Below, piece after piece: positions 1 through 10,043 of a stretch of 64,000 bases of DNA; positions within the stretch are counted from its first letter, which is position 1, and each line of letters begins with the position of its first letter. Under the pieces are notes generated by a model, which was not told where the DNA came from, did not search any database, and saw nothing but the letters and a program-made list of their open reading frames with translations. Source of the stretch: Amphiura filiformis (taxonomy: Eukaryota > Echinodermata > Ophiuroidea > Amphilepidida > Amphiuridae); NCBI RefSeq assembly GCF_039555335.1, contig NC_092628.1, forward strand, positions 77,316,713 to 77,380,712, in the 5' to 3' direction. Both the position numbers and the translations under genes were made by a program.

Positions 1-1744
1 CTGCACTATTCATTGTTCAAACCCACGCAATGTGATTTGTCTAAACATAAACGCAGTAAAGTGTGATACATTCTATGCATTTTTCTACGATACATGCGCA
101 ATTTTGCACGATACGCGTTGTCACTTATACTGTGGATATGTATGCACTCTACCTTGATGTAAACAACATTTAATATAGTCATGATATTGGGCAAACTGCC
201 GTAGACACATTATTTGGGTGTAAAAATAACATTCACAAAATAGTGTATAGAGTTTTCTTATAATTGGGCCCTTCCAGCCGTTGATGGCTCAATCATGACT
301 GCTTGTTTGCGTCCAGGCCCTGTTTGCGTCCTTTGCTATGCAGTGTCGAGCTTTTACTACGCGCACGAAAGCCAGTTGTCTATGTGCTCGTTAACTCGTT
401 TGTGGCAAATTAGGACAGTATTAGCGATGCCAGGCTACACAATCCCCGGACACAATCGTCCTCGCTTTCAGTTTTCAGGCTACATAATCGTCCTCGCTTT
501 CAGTTTTCCGCTTCGTTAATTCCGGCCAGATTGGGGTATCGAGTATGATGGGAAGGGGTGCACAAGTCGTTTTTCGGCGATTTTCCGATGGGATTTCCTA
601 TATTTTGCAATCGGTTGGACGCTATAATGCTACGCCACTGCTCCTACTCTACAGTGATTGGTCAATAAGGGCAGGTGAACATCTAAAGTTGATAAAAAGG
701 GCAAAAATATATGGCAAGTTTAAACAAAGACCTTCAAACCGTAAAATTGCTATGTCATCCTAGTGATGTACTACAAGTTCAGTTTTGCTATGTGCACCCG
801 AGAATTTGAAAGTGAATCCATATTCACAGTTAACAGACATGTCGGACCACCAAACTAATGCAAAATACAAGATTCTTATTCAAATATTGGCGTACTTTAA
901 GTATCTAGCGCGTATTTCTGTAAGGTCAGCCCCACCGGCACCAGATGACAATCACTTGATGGCGCAAGCGTACTATGCGTGTCTTTTACTTTTACCAATA
1001 ATATTATCATAATAATGTTTTACAGATTGAAGGTGCTTTCATGATGGGATATGGCTATTTCATGCTTGAGGAGCTTCTGTGGGACAAAGATGGGACACTT
1101 ATCACCAACGGACCATACAACTACAAGATTCCATGTGTGCGAGACATACCCGCTGAATTCAACATCACATTACTGCGAAACTGTCCTAATGCTAGAGCCG
1201 TTTATTCCTCAAAGGTAGGGGCCTATGTGTATTATATAGGCTATATGAAAGGGCGATGGAGTATCACTTATGGATGACTGTATGTTCAAACTTGGAAAAC
1301 TATGAGAAACAAAATTTTTCTGTAGTAGTTGATGACAAACCCCAGTGTTGACTGCTGGTATTCATAATGTAGGCCTATTATACCTTCAAATTCAGCAGCC
1401 GAACTTCTCTGAGCATAAAAGAACGTACATAAGTTCTTCATGTAACAGAGTTTGTCTTCATTAGCATCATTATGTATACATTACCCACTTGCACCTGTTT
1501 CAAGCTCTAGGACAATGATGTTTTCTGCTCAAACCTTGTAACCACACTTCGACTTAACATTGTTTTCCAGGGCATAGGTGAACCTTCTTTATGTCTTGCA
1601 AGCTCTGTACATTTTGCCATCCAAGATGCCATTCAATCTGCCAGAGCTGATGGAGGGAAGTCAGACGTGTTCACATTGGAAACCCCAGCAACTGCTGAGA
1701 GGATACACAAGGCCTGCGGAGAACTCAATTTTACAAAAGTGTAA
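1..1744 (+). CDS. Xanthine dehydrogenase/aldehyde oxidase-like gene, copy A, 3' end only
   Basis: Only the last two coding exons (1026-1214 and 1571-1744) of a molybdo-flavoenzyme gene lie in the window; earlier exons are off the left edge. The encoded 120 residues form the end of the molybdenum-binding domain and contain GIGEPSLCL, the segment holding the catalytic glutamate (bovine XDH Glu1261). Bases 1-1025 are intron and align with the matching intron of copy B from about 43310 on, so the duplicated block continues past the window edge. The protein ends ...LNFTKV, shorter at the C-terminus than vertebrate XDH. Function is inferred from family: hydroxylation of purines or aldehydes in the cytosol using Mo, two 2Fe-2S clusters and FAD. 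Whether copy A is complete upstream cannot be seen. Confidence 0.9.
1026..1214 (+). CDS. Copy A penultimate coding exon (Mo domain)
   Basis: It has 63 codons, phase 0 to phase 0, with acceptor ...tttacag and donor gtaggg. It starts [20 protein letters not shown]. It differs from the copy B exon at 44917-45105 by two residues only (T for S after DKDG; A for V in NCPNARAVYSSK). Confidence 0.92.
1571..1744 (+). CDS. Copy A terminal coding exon with stop
   Basis: It has 57 codons plus TAA, with acceptor gttttccag. It begins [20 protein letters not shown], carrying the glutamate that acts as general base in this family. One residue differs from copy B (H for R in AERIHKAC). An AATAAA motif follows near 1803-1808, a candidate poly(A) signal. 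Confidence 0.92.
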   Translation, partial: GIGEPSLCLASSVHFAIQDAIQSARADGGKSDVFTLETPATAERIHKACGELNFTKV

Positions 1745-2580
1745 CTTCAAAATGATGATGTAACCTCAGACATAGTATCTAGCAAGAACTATATATTTAA
1801 GAAATAAAGGTTAATGCATTATCCTTTACATCCAAAAAATATGTCCGACGCAGTAAAAATGTAAATAATGGGTGAGGCGCAGTTCATTATTTAAACGTTT
1901 TTACTGCCAATGACACATTATTTGGGTGTAAAAGACAATGCTGCATCCTTTATTCTATTCTATTACCACAAAATAGTGCGATTTAAAGAGAAAATATCGC
2001 TTTTTGTCCAAATATTGAAGGGAACACTTATATAGCGTATCTGAAATAAAGTGAGTGATGTAAATCTACATAATAATATCCTATATTAGGAACAACCCGG
2101 CAAACACAAAACTATAAAAAGGGTACCGATATATGGATATAAAACTTTTTGAAAACTTTTTATGAAAACATTTTTTGAAACTGCAATAACATAATGTTAA
2201 TTAATTGTTGACAAAATATTTTTTTACACGAACATTTCGACATTTTAAAAATGTTGTTGCAGTGTGTTTTCATACAAAACGTTTGAGTGACCTTTGTTTA
2301 ATGTTATTTTAAAACGTTTAAAAAACATTTTTACCAAACCAAAACCAGAACCCAAAATATAATATAATTGTTTAAAACATTTTAAAAGCATTTTGTGTTT
2401 ATTGGGAAGTACCTAGCAATTACTATCTGTTATCAAATATCTTACCTTATAAATAGAGTTAGTGATGCAATATCGTAATTATCAGTACCCAGTAGCTAAT
2501 AATATCTTATATAGCTTATAATAATATAATATAAATAAAGCGATGTAATATCTACATACATTGTCAGATATCAGCAAGAG
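1745..2580. repeat. 3' flank of copy A: ATAAATAAAG-type repeats plus a CAGCAAACAC-type inverted-repeat element
   Basis: After the stop come degenerate copies of a motif like ATAAATAAAGTNAGTGATGTA (near 2040 and 2450-2580), also found after copy B. Between them, 2095-2406 is bounded by ACCCGGCAAACACAAAA and its inverse TTTTGTGTTTATTGGG, a MITE-like unit rich in AAAACGTTT/AAACGTTTT words. No coding exon is seen. Confidence 0.6.
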
Positions 2581-2748
2581 GCAGGGGGGCTGTCCCCCTG
2601 TTTATCATTGCCGTCGATTCATCTTAGGCCGTCGGTCGACGACGGGCCTTGGCTAAAAAATAAGTTGGGGTCAACATTAGATAACGTTGTGTGTGCAGGG
2701 TGAAGAAACAAGGAACTTGTCGCTCAAATACTTTAAATCTTGGACATG

Positions 2749-3240
2749 ACTCTTCCCGGGGGGGCACTCAACTTTAGAAGTGACGGGTATGTGCCTACCG
2801 GTGTCGCGAAGTAGGGGCCTATCGGTAACAAAGCGTTATTTTAAAAAAAGGGGGTCATTGGGTACAAACAAAATAAAAAAGGGGTCATTGGGAATAATAT
2901 TTTGAAAAAAGGGGGTCATTGAGTATAAGATTTCAAAAAAAGGGTCATCGAAATCGGGTAGAAAATTTTGAAAAAATGGAGCAAAATTTGAAAGTTTCGG
3001 CATTATTTTGTTGCATTTTGATGATGCTATTCTAGAAAATTTAGAAAAAAGGGGGTCATTTGGTAGCCGCAACCAAAAAAAGGGGGTCATTGGGTAGCCG
3101 CAACTAAAAAAAGGGGGTCATCGGGTATGACTTTTAAAAATAAGGGGGTCATCGGGTATAGTCGACTTCAAAAAAGGGGGCCTATTGACAGGCACATACC
3201 GTCACTTCAAAGTTGAGTGCCCCCCACGGGGACTCTTCCC
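2749..3240. mobile_element. Mutator-like MITE with minisatellite core and 9-bp target duplication
   Basis: Inverted ends (GGGGCACTCAACTTT... at about 2758-2799 and its inverse at about 3190-3231) enclose a core of about eight units of AAAAAAGGGGGTCATTGGGTA type. The same 9 bp, ACTCTTCCC, flanks both sides (2749-2757 and 3232-3240). A 9-bp duplication is typical of Mutator-like elements; that class call is inference. No transposase is present, so the element would be non-autonomous. Confidence 0.75.
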
Positions 3241-3429
3241 TTTTGGCTGTTTACGTTAGCACATTGAAGGATATATATACGACGTATAGCCCTCACCTTT
3301 TAGATTTCCGAAGATCACATTGGGTTCAACAATTCACAACTTCCGTCGGTACATTTACAAGTTGTGCTTCCTCCCCGGTTCCGAAAACTGGCTACGCCAC
3401 TGGCAAGAGGGCTTCTTGCAAGAGGTAGG

Positions 3430-3860
3430 CCTATCTAGCAGCTAATATCTTCTCAATTATAATTATCATGTAAATAAAGAAAGTGATGTAATATCTAAAT
3501 TAAGTATCATGATCAACAACAAGTATCTACCAAGACGTATCTTTACTGAATAGCTTGATATCTTGTAAGTAAAAGTATTATTAGGCGAGGAAATAACACT
3601 GGTGGCAAATAATAAGAAAAAGAAAAATGTATTGATATTTAGTGACAGCAATCGTGTGTGTGTTAATACATATCTGCCAAAGGACTTTAATTTTTCTGAC
3701 TTCGTGGGCTGTTACATGTCAAAAATCTCATTTTTTTTTTATAATTTGCCATAAATTTTGTATTATACTGCGAATTTAAATAAATCAAAATTATTTGATA
3801 TCAGAAGGACATTGCTCGTATTATGAATGCTCTTTGGTGTGCCTGATGTGCTCTGAGCCC
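3430..3860. repeat. AATAAAG-type repeat unit and right end of a TTAA foldback element
   Basis: 3430-3560 resembles the units that follow both XDH-like copies. 3700-3860 matches the right arm of the foldback family at 54254-55003 (ATCAAAATTATTTGATATCAG, GATGTGCTCTGA) and runs into a poly-C tract at 3859-3873. Confidence 0.55.
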
Positions 3861-4139
3861 CCCCCCCCCCCCCTAAAAAAAAAACAATGTACAAAGATGG
3901 GTCTGTGAGCTTTTAAAGCCTTAATATACGGTCTTTTTAAATTTTTAGATTTTTCTTTTTTTCTTCCAAAATGATAATATGCAATCATTATGCAATCACG
4001 TGAAAAAAATTTGCAAAGAAACAACATCATAAACTTCACCTCTATCACTCGATATATCTCGCACTTTTTGGATTAGGACGCCGATTGCGGCCTCAGAATT
4101 AGTCTCCTACGCAGCCAGTTTGGTTATGCTCCCTCCACA

Positions 4140-4720
4140 TGTTGTCGAGGGGGGGGTGGGGGGGAGGGAATTGTCGAGGGGTGGGGGGCAGCGAGTTTGG
4201 GTCAGGCAGATTTTTTTTTTTTTTTCGCTTCCTTGCGAGGCAAATTTTTTTTGGCCGCCTTCGGCAGCGAAGTTGTCTTTTTTAATTTTAATGTATACCT
4301 TTATACAGAACTGGGTAGGGGAAAATTAGTTTTTTGTTATTTTGCTCATCAGTGAGGCAAATTATTTTTTTTTTACTCATCAGTGAGGCAATTTTTCCAA
4401 AAAACCTCCCTAGCCCCCCCGATAATATATAATGGTGCGTCCTTAAATATTATATACTATGGTAGCCGCGACCCGAGGTCCAAGTTCGTACGCTATAAAA
4501 AGCGAAACACGTACGACATATTAACGCAGCAGTGTGGACCACTTAAAAGGGCATTTCGTGATCCACAGCATCATCCCCCACTTTTCTCAAAAAAAGTTGA
4601 GATTTTTATATCACTGGAAACCTCTGGCTACATTATGTTTATGTACAAAACATTTCTTGCAGATTAATTCGTTTAGCAAAGTTTTGTGGTGAGTGACAAA
4701 TTGTAACCAAAGCGTAACCA
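4140..4720. repeat. Dispersed repeat R1, copy 1
   Basis: It is nearly identical to 10219-10712, sharing GGGTCAGGCAG, GCCGCCTTCGGCAGCGAAG, ACCCGAGGTCCAAGTTCGTA and AAGGGCATTTCGTGATCCAC in the same order. The right part recurs inverted at about 49040-49180. Homopolymer tracts differ in length between copies. No coding content is recognised. Confidence 0.8.
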
Positions 4721-4755
4721 AACTGGGTTCGTAGGAGATTAAGATTTGCGATCGT

Positions 4756-4802
4756 TCCGACATATTATCATAATCTGAAATATTATGATAATATATGTCG
4801 GA
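4756..4802. repeat. AT-rich hairpin (TCCGACATATTATCATAAT and inverse)
   Basis: A 19-base arm pairs with its inverse across a 7-base loop. The same arms occur in the MITE-like repeat at 34811-34850, so this is probably the tip of a related element. Confidence 0.6.
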
Positions 4803-5070
4803 CCAACAGAAAATCATCCCGTTTTGCTACAAATAGGCCGAATTTGACAGTTTGCTCATAGATGTAAGTTGGAACATGTGTAAGTATTACAAATATGCCA
4901 AAATATCGGTTTGGAAACAGGGCAGAATACCAGAGTATTTAAAAGCCTATTCAGTGATTTGCTGATCCAGAAAATCGTAAAAATCATCAAAGTTCAGATT
5001 TTGACACTTTTTTAAAGTATCACAGATGTACTAACCATGCCTACTACTAGTGAGATAGCCGAAAGTCATG

Positions 5071-5504
5071 TAACCCTAGAACTACTGAGCCATAGCTTGT
5101 TATACGGACTACGAAGAGGGGGGGTTGCACCCCCCTAATTTCAATTATACCGTAATATTTGCTACCAACAAACACATTCTCCACATAATATCGCTATGAT
5201 GTCATAATGTGAGGGCGCCCATGCAAATTTGGGAAATTCTGGTTATGTACAAGAATATAGGCAAAATTGAAAGCAAAAAATTCTAGAAAATGCGATTTTC
5301 ACCTATTTTTACCTAACTTACAGGTAAAATGTCAGTAGCTCTTGGAGTAATTTCAGCACCTGGGGTAAAAAAAATTATCACTAAAATGAGCGCAAAGGAT
5401 GCATCTACGATTAGCTCGGGTCGTTTGGGCGTAAACGCATGCGTTTTTTATGACGTATAAACAATCTTGGAGGGGGGGTGGCCCCCTTCGTAGTTCTAGG
5501 GTTA
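5071..5504. mobile_element. MITE with TAACCCTAGAACTAC inverted ends
   Basis: The left end TAACCCTAGAACTAC and the right end GTAGTTCTAGGGTTA are exact inverses. G-rich/C-rich stretches just inside (ACGAAGAGGGGGG and CCCCCTTCGT) extend the pairing. A TA at each tip fits a TA target duplication (Tc1/mariner-type), which is inference. Length is about 430 bp with no ORF. Confidence 0.65.
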
Positions 5505-7500
5505 GGACAAAATAAGACATTTTATACGAATCTGTAACCTCTTGTTTTATGCAAAATTGTTCATTTCAAAAATACCTAATAACAATTTGAATGACTTATC
5601 CTTCACTTTTAGGCATTTTGTTTTTACTTTCTTACACTTTCGCGGGGATCACTAATAAGCCTTTAAGGTTAGCAACTATTTTAAACTGTTGCGATTTGCA
5701 TTGATCATAACTCATTAACATCAATAAATCAAGCACGTTTCAAGCATATGATTTGTATAATGAACTTTGGAAAACATTGAAGTGTTATTTTTCAATAATA
5801 TATTGATGTAGATAATGGTACCATACAGTAGAGAGATTGCGATGTTACAAACGCAGCACGTGGACCGTACGTTTTCACGTACGTTTTTGCGTCATTCGTA
5901 AGATGCTGTGAACTACCAAATCACAACAGTTTAAAATAATTCATAACCTTAACATAAATTATTGTGAAATGGACAAATTTTATCTCTTTGATTCTGACTA
6001 TTTGATTTTGATATACTGCATACTATACGGTGTAAAATATTGCTAGTCTCGGTTCCAAACTGGATTGTGCTCATTCGTCACGAAGGAGAACTAGTCGGCT
6101 AAAATAAAGACTATCAATCTGATCTAATCTAATCTATGTCGATAGAGGGCATAGTGATTAAAAAATTAACAGCAAGCGCAGGCTACTGAGTCTCTGCCTA
6201 ATTCAAACAGCCCGCTTTTGATTTTGACTAAAATTTTGACTTAACATGCTGCTTAAACTTGATTGTATTTTTGTGCTCCCCAAATATTATAGTTGCCCTA
6301 AAACATATAGTTTGGTAGATTAAAGATCACTACATCCATATATCATAACTTTACTTTCAAAATGAGACTTTTTCGTCCTGAAAATTGGGCACGTTGCATG
6401 AACTTCGACATCGAAAATCGATTCGAAAATCAGCATATTTCAACGTATCATCTGCGTTTTATACTACGTTGGAATCCAAAATGGGAAATCGCAATGTCAT
6501 TTTTTGTACGCAAAGTATCACACACATTTCAATGGGCAATCTCTGCGTATGGACATCGCGTATAAATTTAGTCGATTTTCAACACATCGCTGTACCTGTA
6601 TTATAATGATTTGTTACAAATAAAAAGGATCATAATAGTAGACTTTCCTTCGTATGTTCATTATCATTGACTGTCTTTAAGGGTAGACGAGGTATTGTTG
6701 GTCGAAGCAACCTAAAAATCGATTTTCATTACCTAGATCAATATGTTATTGAAAATTAACACCTTGATGTTTTGCAAAAGTTCATTCTACAAATCGTATA
6801 CTTTGCAAACTTGCTTAATTGATTGTTGTTAATGAGTTATGTACGTTTTAGAAAAGTGTTGTTGTTTCAGCCCTCTTTACAACGTAACTCAAGAACCGCA
6901 GCACCTATAAAAGTATAGCTGTGATATTTTAATTCTTCTACACGCTCGCTATGAATTGAGCAATGCAGTTTTTGCCAAAGCTCACTAAAATAATTCATAA
7001 CCTTAACATATTGTGAAATGGACAAATTTTGTGCATTTTCAACGATGTATCTACGTTTATTTCGGACGTGGAAAATCTTCAAAACTGGCTAAATACGTGA
7101 CCTCGCTTCGATACAGGAGAGTGGTTTTTGAATAGATCAACGTACGTCCGATACCTACGTTTGGAAATCGCAATGTCTCTAATGTGTTTGTTTAAACAGT
7201 CGTTACATGCGGAGATAACATGATCTATATTTTAATTCATTGGACTCTACTTGACCCTCTGATGGATTATCTCTTTGATTCTGACTGATATACTACATAC
7301 TATACATGCAAGACCGGACTTGGTGTCGCCCGTTTGTTTGCTTTAACTTGATGATATTAATCATGATAATAGCATGTATATAGATTATAATAAATTGTTT
7401 AAATTGATGTATAATAATTGTTTTAATAGATTATATTCGTTCGCTTTTCGGCACGTCCTTGGAGTAAACGAATATATCATAGATAGTTTTTGTTGAAATA
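5505..7500. other. Intergenic stretch with dispersed repeat fragments, no gene seen
   Basis: Segments recur within the window: ATAATTCATAACCTTAACATA near 5938 and 6990; TCTCTTTGATTCTGACT near 5981 and 7270; and GTAGATTAAAGA...CACGTTGCATGAAC near 6315-6405 and 23700-23800. A short (AATCT)n-like run at 6119-6136 after AATAAAG may be a LINE tail. Open frames here are short and unrecognised. Confidence 0.5.
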
Positions 7501-8340
7501 TTCTCCGAACCTTGTCAATTGGTGCTGTTCCTCAACTGAAATGTAGGATCATTGTTGGCAAGCAGTATACAACCTATGATGAGGCACTTGAGCTTTGTAA
7601 GTTGCCAACCATGTATGAGAGACGTGAGCAACAATGTTTGAAGTTTTTCAACTCGCTTTTCAAATCTGAGCGTTTCCATAGTTGGGTACCGCCAAAGAAG
7701 AGCACCATTCATGGCAGAGTTTTAAGAAATTCTGACCAATTGTCGGTACCAAGGTGTAGAACATTGCGTTGTCAGAAAAGCCCTCTGGTGTACATGGCCA
7801 ATATGTGGAATAAAAAGACTCCTAGTTTTTAGCTTTTTTTTTTTTTACAAGGCTATTTGCATTTTCACTCCCATCTCCACCAAATTTTATAAACATTATT
7901 ATGTGCAATATATTTTCTCTCATTTAATATGATCTTAATATGCTAAGTAATTCATTTTTGAAAGTATTTGTGTGCCGAGAAGGAGTTTGAGTATGTAGTC
8001 ACTAGTGCATGAGTAGAGATAGAGTTTGAATAAGTGGTGTGTAAGGTCAGTGGGTGTGATCTTGTGGTAGTGATAGTTTAGGAGTGGATATGGGATGCAG
8101 GGGTGTGTGTGGGGGTGTAGGTGTGGATGAATGGGTGTAAATGAATGTGTGGATGTTTTACTATGTAATTTGCTCTTTTCTTCATGTTTTTGCTGTATTT
8201 ATATGTACATTGTATTTTAGCATTTATACTTATGTATTTTAACATTTTATATGCGTGTACTTTTGTAAAATTGTTGCATTTCAGTTTTTATACTGCTATG
8301 ACAATTGTGTAATAAACCTTTAATGAATGAAATGAATGAA
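7500..8340 (+). mobile_element. LINE 3' end (RT C-terminus, 3'UTR and GAAT tail)
   Basis: The frame ending at 7832 encodes about 100 residues with YDEALELCKLPTMYERREQ followed by CLKFFNSLF, the conserved C-terminal region after reverse transcriptase in Jockey/CR1-type LINEs. A GT-rich 3'UTR follows and ends in TAATAAACC plus (GAAT)n-like repeats at about 8313-8340, as expected for a target-primed 5'-truncated insertion. The clade is uncertain. Confidence 0.7.
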
Positions 8341-9640
8341 AGGTGAGCTATAGGTGTAATAATAGTTTTTTAATCACAATAAAAGCACTGTGATCCCGGC
8401 TTGTGATCTCTATTTTTAAGTGCTGAAAGTTTCATTATTTCTGATCTAGTCTTTTTCAAGATTCTCTCTTCAGTGCTAATGTAGCCTACATGCCCCCCCT
8501 TTTTTTTTAAAGTCTCAGGTCCTTTATTTGGCACACCTAGGGCCCTACCCCGAAGTTGTGTATTATGCTCATTTTGGCTACAGTCAGTTACGATGGATCC
8601 CAGACATGGTACAGAAGAAAGGATTTCTTTGTGGTTCTTGAGGAGCCTGTATCCATCTTTCTGACAGGACACAGTCACTGAGTCTCTGTTGAAAAGAGTG
8701 ACCCAGACATCTGGTTGAAAGATGGAAAGGGAGGGGAGAGAAGAGTGGAGTAGAGGAGAGTGGAGTGGAAGTGGAGTTAATCGAGTTATTAGTAGGTTTA
8801 TCATGTGTTTTGTTTGAAGGACATCATTATTGACTGTGTTCTGCTTCTGCTTCTTCTCAATTCTCACACGTATAAAGAGACTAGGGTACAGAGAAGATGA
8901 ACCAGAATGCGCCAGTTTCAGACACATTGGTATTCTTCTGTAACGGGCAGAAGGTAAGAGTATACGAATGGTTTCAAGGGAAATAGGGGACACATTTTCC
9001 CGGGGTATTGGCTATACAGACTAGACCTACAAGCCCGAAACTGAAGGGTGAGGAGAAGGAGCCTGTATCCATTACCGAGGGACAAATAGTGACTCTATAA
9101 TTATCACTGAAAATATCTTGTAGTTCTTACATAAAACGAAACACATGAGAGCTTAACACCAATTTATAACATTTTATAGAAGGCGTCAGAGTGGCGTAGC
9201 GTAGCGTCATGGAGATACATGGGTATCCTCGTCGATTTGAAATTTTAGACAATCCCATAGGAAAATTGCTGAAAAACGGCTTGACCCCCTTCAGGCCCGG
9301 TGCCCCCAATCATACTGGTCTTGGTATATCGTGCCATGAGTTACGTGCGAATTTATAAATACGTATTTATAAATATAGTTGAATAAATATTGTTCATTGG
9401 GTTCAAATCTCCCAGTATGATAAATAAGGTTGCGATTTGCATCTTTTGACACAAACTTCTCCGCCGAACGCACACACGACGTTGAAATGATCGTTTTGTA
9501 CTTCCTTAGGCGGTTTATGCAACGTGACTTTTTCCCCACGAAAAAGTATCATTTTGATAATCTACTTGTTTTCAGAAATATAATTGCTTTTATTGCATTT
9601 GCTTATATTCTGTCATGTTTTTGCTATATTTTTCTTGCTA
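8341..9640. other. Unassigned DNA upstream of copy B
   Basis: The missing first coding exon of copy B could lie here or further left; I could not find an FxVNGK-type segment with a phase-0 donor. A 207-codon minus-strand open frame (8370-8993) has no recognised motif and a low-complexity middle, so I do not call it a gene. Confidence 0.4.
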
Positions 9641-9725
9641 TGTTGTATTGAGCGCTGTGATCATTTGAAATGGCGCTATATAAAAGCCTATTGTATGTAT
9701 GTATGTATGTATGTATGTTATGTTA
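9640..9725 (+). repeat. Retroposon 3' tail with (TATG)n microsatellite
   Basis: GAGCGCTGTGATCATTTGAA and GGCGCTATATAAAAGCC lead directly into about seven TATG units. Such GCGCTNTATAAA ends are common in SINE/LINE 3' tails, as in the SINE at 44118-44525. The body of the element is not delimited. Confidence 0.5.
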
Positions 9726-9985
9726 TGTTGTGATTGACCAATGAATTGGTGTCATTCTCTCATGAATAATGTATGAGGTATAATAATGTATCCTAAAGGG
9801 AATATTGGAATGGACAGTTGCATAGTAACAACAGGCACGTGAGGGGAGTTTCGCACACATTTGTTTCGTATTTAAAGTAATTCTTGGAGTTTGTTTGCAG
9901 GATACCTTTTACAGATCTTGATGGCAATTACTAGGGTCCTGATGAGAGAGCTGTATTTCTGATACTATTCTATTACTTTTACCAG

Positions 9986-10043
9986 ATATCAGAGAAGCAT
10001 CCAGATCCTTCTTGGAGTCTTGCCAGGTACATCCGCTCCAAAT
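9986..10043 (+). CDS. Copy B exon 2
   Basis: It encodes [19 protein letters not shown], matching the N-terminal segment of XDH (EKNADPETTLLAYLRRK-like). Acceptor is ttttaccag and donor gtatcc. It is phase 0 in, and one base (T) is carried over, which completes a Leu codon with TA of exon 3. Confidence 0.8.

Noticed and set aside
2758-3231. CRISPR-like array suggested by spaced TGGGTA/GGGGGTCAT units
   Set aside because: Spacers are absent, units are homopolymer-rich and contiguous, and the context is clearly eukaryotic.
8370-8993. 207-codon minus-strand open frame
   Set aside because: No recognisable domain, a serine/leucine-rich low-complexity centre (from an AGGAGAGTGGAG-type tract on the other strand), and no supporting splice or regulatory context.
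1745-9985. Search for exon 1 of copy B (FxVNGK-type start with a phase-0 donor)
   Set aside because: Candidates near 1860 and 5808 either hit stops or lack a plausible protein, so none was called.
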